NCBI GenBank assembly: GCA_028696635.1
Contig: JAQVGR010000042.1
Coordinates: 1-8,935 of the forward strand
Direction: 5' to 3'
DNA from: Candidatus Krumholzibacteriia bacterium
GTDB lineage: Bacteria > Krumholzibacteriota > Krumholzibacteriia > Krumholzibacteriales > Krumholzibacteriaceae
Length of the DNA: 8,935 bases
Below, piece after piece: positions 6,539 to 8,935 of this stretch. Under the pieces are notes generated by a model that searched no databases, was not told the DNA's origin, and saw only the letters and a program-made list of their open reading frames with translations. How positions within the stretch are numbered: the stretch's first letter is position 1; each line of letters begins with the position of its first letter. The position numbers were made by a program, and so were the translations under genes.

Positions 6539-8935
6539 TCACCGGATGACGGTGAACTTGCCGATCGTGCGGGGGAATCTTCCGTCGCCGGGTTCTATGT
6601 TGAACAGATAGACGCCGCTCGTGACGTCCTGGCCGTTTCGCGAGAGCAGGTTCCACGGCGCCGTGCCGTTCCCCTCGCTGCCGTCGTGATGGATCGTCTG
6701 CACGAGATCCCCGGCGATCGTGTAGATGCGGATCGTGCTGGGGCAGGCCGGCAGGTTGCGGAACTCGCACCTGAGCCCGGTCGCGTCGGCGTTGTTCGGC
6801 TCGAGGCTCCACGGCGCCATCGATCCCGCCGTGACGGGGTTCGGCACGACGAAGACATCGTGCCGGTCGAACGAATCGAGGTCCTGCGCGTCGGAGCGGG
6901 CTCTCACGTGGAGGAAGTTCGCCGCCGGTGAGGCGAAGCGCCCCGGCCCGGAGGGTATCCCGTCCCGGTACGCGTGGTCGTACGATACGACGGAGTAGAA
7001 GTAGGGCAGGCCGTTCTTCGCCTCCTCGTCGACGAACCGGTAATACCGCTTGCCCCCCGGAAAGCCCAGACGGCGCCGCGCGATCGACTCGATCGTGTCG
7101 CACTCCTCGGGGCTCAGACCCGGAGGGCAGGGAACCGAATCGAGGGGGAACCGGATCAGCGTCGCCTGGAACCCTTCGATCAGCTCCTCGCGCCAGGGGA
7201 GGGCCTTCAGCGGATCGTAGATCCACCCGCCGCCGTCCTCTGGGAAGGCGAACGGCCTGTCGGGGGAGAGGCCGTTGACAAGGTCGCGCGAGTCGAGCAG
7301 GCTCCACAGCTCGTCGGCCGGCCCCGTCTCCTCGGTCGTTCCCAGAGGCCGGTGCCAGTCGTCGGCCCGCCAGACCTGGTACCCCTCGAAATCCCGGAGG
7401 AGGGAGACCGGATCGGGGGTGACCTCGCTGAAGTCGTCCCAGTAGATCTCCACCGCGCCGTCGCGCGGCACGAGGCGCATGTGCGGCGGCGCGGGGGCGG
7501 AGCCGGTGATCCAGTGGAGGTTGTGCTCCTTCCCGTCGATGCCGGTCTGATAGAAAACGAGATCGACGTCGTTCCTGCGGTAGCAGGTCGTCGGTCCCCG
7601 GAAGCGGTTCATCTCGATGGAGCAGTCCATGTTGCTCCAGCAGGTATCGCCCTTGACGACATCCACCACGTCGAGGTCGGTTCCGTTGCAGGGATCGGGG
7701 TCCCAGTCCTTGAGTTCGCCGACCATCGGCGATTCCAGGCCGTTGACCCCCGTTCCGGGGTCGCCGTCGAGGTCGTACCAGACCCCTTCCCAGACCTTCT
7801 GGGCCGCCGCCGCGTGGTCGAGCATCTCGTCCATGGTCTCTCCGGCAACGAAGGCGAAATCCACGAAGATCGAGCTCCCCGGCGCCAGGTACTGGAACGG
7901 GCCGGCGCTGACGAGGATCCGGTAGTCGGCCGGGGTGCTCGGGTTTTCGTCGATCACGCCCGAGGAGAGGACCTCGTACCGCTCGAAGTCGTTCGTCGGG
8001 TCGCCGCCGCTGATATACGGCAGCATCCCCCTGAAGGTCCGGAAGGCGTGCACCCGGCTTTGAGACCCCGGGAAGAAGGGGAGGCCGCCGGAACCGTTCG
8101 GATCGGTCGAGTACCCCAGCAGGGTGATGCCGAAGTACGAGGTCGTCGCCCCGTTGTCCCCGTCTGCGTCGTAGACGTAGGCCACCCGGACGTCGATCGG
8201 GATCTCCGCCTCTCCCTTCCTCGCGCACCTCTGGCCGGTCCAGTACCCGACGAGGTCGTCCATGTGATAGCTGCCGTGCAGGCGCGAGCCCGCGTCGACG
8301 TCGGCGTAGATCCCCACATAGAGCGACGTGAGGAATGTGTTGCCGACGTTGTCTATCCAGTATCTGGCGCCGACGAAGTCCTCGAACTCCTCCTCGCCCC
8401 ACTGGTAGGTCTCCTGCCGTATGCGGATCCCCATCGGCTCGTGCTCGGGCCAGACGATCCGGCTCTGCGGCTGGTCGTCGCTGAACCAGCAGGAGAACAT
8501 CTGCGTGCCGATCGCGGCGAAGTCCTCGTCGATCTTCCCGTCGCCGTCGTCGTCGCGGCCGTTGAGCCAGTCCTCGTCGACGAGGCCGTCTTCGTCGTCA
8601 TCGGCCGACCCGGGGAAGCGGCCGCCCCGCCGGTCGCCCTCGTAGGAGCGGTAGATCGTGTCGCGGGGATCGTTCGGGGGATACCACTCGGTCTCGGGAT
8701 ATCCCGTCGTGACGAGGGGGATGCCGTTCTTCTCGGCGCCGACCCAGATCCCCGCGGCGTAGAGGTACTCGATCCCCGAGCCGGCGGGATACTGAGCGGA
8801 GGGCACGTCCGCCATCGGGTATCGGCTCTTCGGCAGGGAGCCGAGGAACCCCCAGTTGGTGACGTTCATGTGGAGGCTGCCGACGTTGTGAACGAAGTCG
8901 CCGTTCAGGGTGACGGCGCCCTCCGGCAGACGGAC
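6539..8935 (-). CDS. Large secreted protein with Ca-loop motifs, Fn3-like fold and FlgD-Ig/type-A-sorting-like C-terminus (5' end outside window)
   Basis: 798 codons are visible. The frame is open through the window edge, so the Met at 8869 is internal and the signal peptide lies outside. The visible N-terminal part has FVHNVGSLHMNVTNWGFLGS and EYLYAAGIWVGAEKNG, phrases I associate with large repeated secreted protein families of Eisenbacteria-like genomes. Residues 112-122 and 128-138 (DDDEDGLVDED and DDDGDGKIDED) are Asp-rich DxDxDG loops of the type that binds Ca2+. From about 470 on there is a split Fn3-like fold (GAVEIYWDD, DFEGYQVWRADDW, then YYRFVDEEAKNGLPYFYSVV). The last 105 residues (694-798) read VFVVPNP, STIRIYTIAGDLVQTI, APWNLLSRNGQDVTSGVYLF and IGKFTVIR, matching FlgD-Ig/type IX (Por) secretion type-A sorting domains. 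That suggests export to the surface, but no Por component is in the window. No catalytic motif is seen. The gene is the first visible one of a two-gene operon. Confidence 0.9.
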   Translation of the reverse strand, partial: VRLPEGAVTLNGDFVHNVGSLHMNVTNWGFLGSLPKSRYPMADVPSAQYPAGSGIEYLYAAGIWVGAEKNGIPLVTTGYPETEWYPPNDPRDTIYRSYEGDRRGGRFPGSADDDEDGLVDEDWLNGRDDDGDGKIDEDFAAIGTQMFSCWFSDDQPQSRIVWPEHEPMGIRIRQETYQWGEEEFEDFVGARYWIDNVGNTFLTSLYVGIYADVDAGSRLHGSYHMDDLVGYWTGQRCARKGEAEIPIDVRVAYVYDADGDNGATTSYFGITLLGYSTDPNGSGGLPFFPGSQSRVHAFRTFRGMLPYISGGDPTNDFERYEVLSSGVIDENPSTPADYRILVSAGPFQYLAPGSSIFVDFAFVAGETMDEMLDHAAAAQKVWEGVWYDLDGDPGTGVNGLESPMVGELKDWDPDPCNGTDLDVVDVVKGDTCWSNMDCSIEMNRFRGPTTCYRRNDVDLVFYQTGIDGKEHNLHWITGSAPAPPHMRLVPRDGAVEIYWDDFSEVTPDPVSLLRDFEGYQVWRADDWHRPLGTTEETGPADELWSLLDSRDLVNGLSPDRPFAFPEDGGGWIYDPLKALPWREELIEGFQATLIRFPLDSVPCPPGLSPEECDTIESIARRRLGFPGGKRYYRFVDEEAKNGLPYFYSVVSYDHAYRDGIPSGPGRFASPAANFLHVRARSDAQDLDSFDRHDVFVVPNPVTAGSMAPWSLEPNNADATGLRCEFRNLPACPSTIRIYTIAGDLVQTIHHDGSEGNGTAPWNLLSRNGQDVTSGVYLFNIEPGDGRFPRTIGKFTVIR

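Noticed and set aside
4344..6611. 755-codon open frame on the plus strand
   Set aside because: It mirrors the lipoprotein gene and has composition typical of an antisense shadow (runs of RR, VV, DD). The minus strand shows a lipoprotein signal, Ig-like repeats and a ribosome binding site.
4191..8402. 1403-codon minus-strand frame as a single gene
   Set aside because: The stretch from 8402 to about 6531 is the wrong frame over the secreted-protein gene, with Arg-rich nonsense. Only the part from the ATG at 6530 has a lipoprotein signal and domains.

Overview
The window carries five protein-coding genes, all on the minus strand, and a well-formed cobalamin riboswitch. The DNA is GC-rich and very compact. 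The two genes at the high-coordinate end encode a secreted protein with Asp-rich calcium-loop motifs, an Fn3-like fold and a C-terminal FlgD-Ig/type-A-sorting-like domain, and a large lipoprotein with Ig-like modules. Together with high GC, a TonB receptor and OmpA-type lipoproteins, this architecture suggests a Gram-negative, uncultivated member of the FCB-like radiation. Candidatus Eisenbacteria, Krumholzibacteriota or a similar phylum is my inference from protein style only; there is no phylogenetic marker in the window.

Reading in the direction of transcription (high to low coordinates): (1) 8935-6539, a large secreted protein whose 5' end lies outside the window; (2) 6530-4191, a 779-residue lipoprotein that starts 8 nt after the stop of gene 1 and almost certainly shares its mRNA; (3) a 134-nt gap with a possible promoter; (4) 4056-3073, a short MgtE-type divalent-cation transporter with paired CBS domains and five membrane segments but no N-terminal MgtE_N domain; (5) a ~205-nt gap with a sigma70-like promoter and a GC-rich leader hairpin; (6) 2867-2202, a glycine-zipper/OmpA-domain lipoprotein; (7) a near-consensus sigma70 promoter (TTGACA-17-TACACT), a cobalamin riboswitch (2032-2147) and an intrinsic terminator (1943-1978); (8) from 1876 to the window edge, the TonB-dependent receptor controlled by that riboswitch, a BtuB-type cobalamin transporter lacking its C-terminus in this window.

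Functionally, the low-coordinate half is a classical vitamin B12 uptake locus under riboswitch attenuation, next to an envelope-anchoring lipoprotein. The receptor should be expressed when intracellular cobalamin is low. The high-coordinate half is a two-gene surface/secretion unit of unknown role. No RNA genes, mobile elements, CRISPR arrays or phage genes were seen. No gene-free stretch exceeds 300 bases; the longest is the ~325-nt btuB promoter/leader region (1877-2201), which is filled by the promoter, riboswitch, terminator and ribosome binding site.
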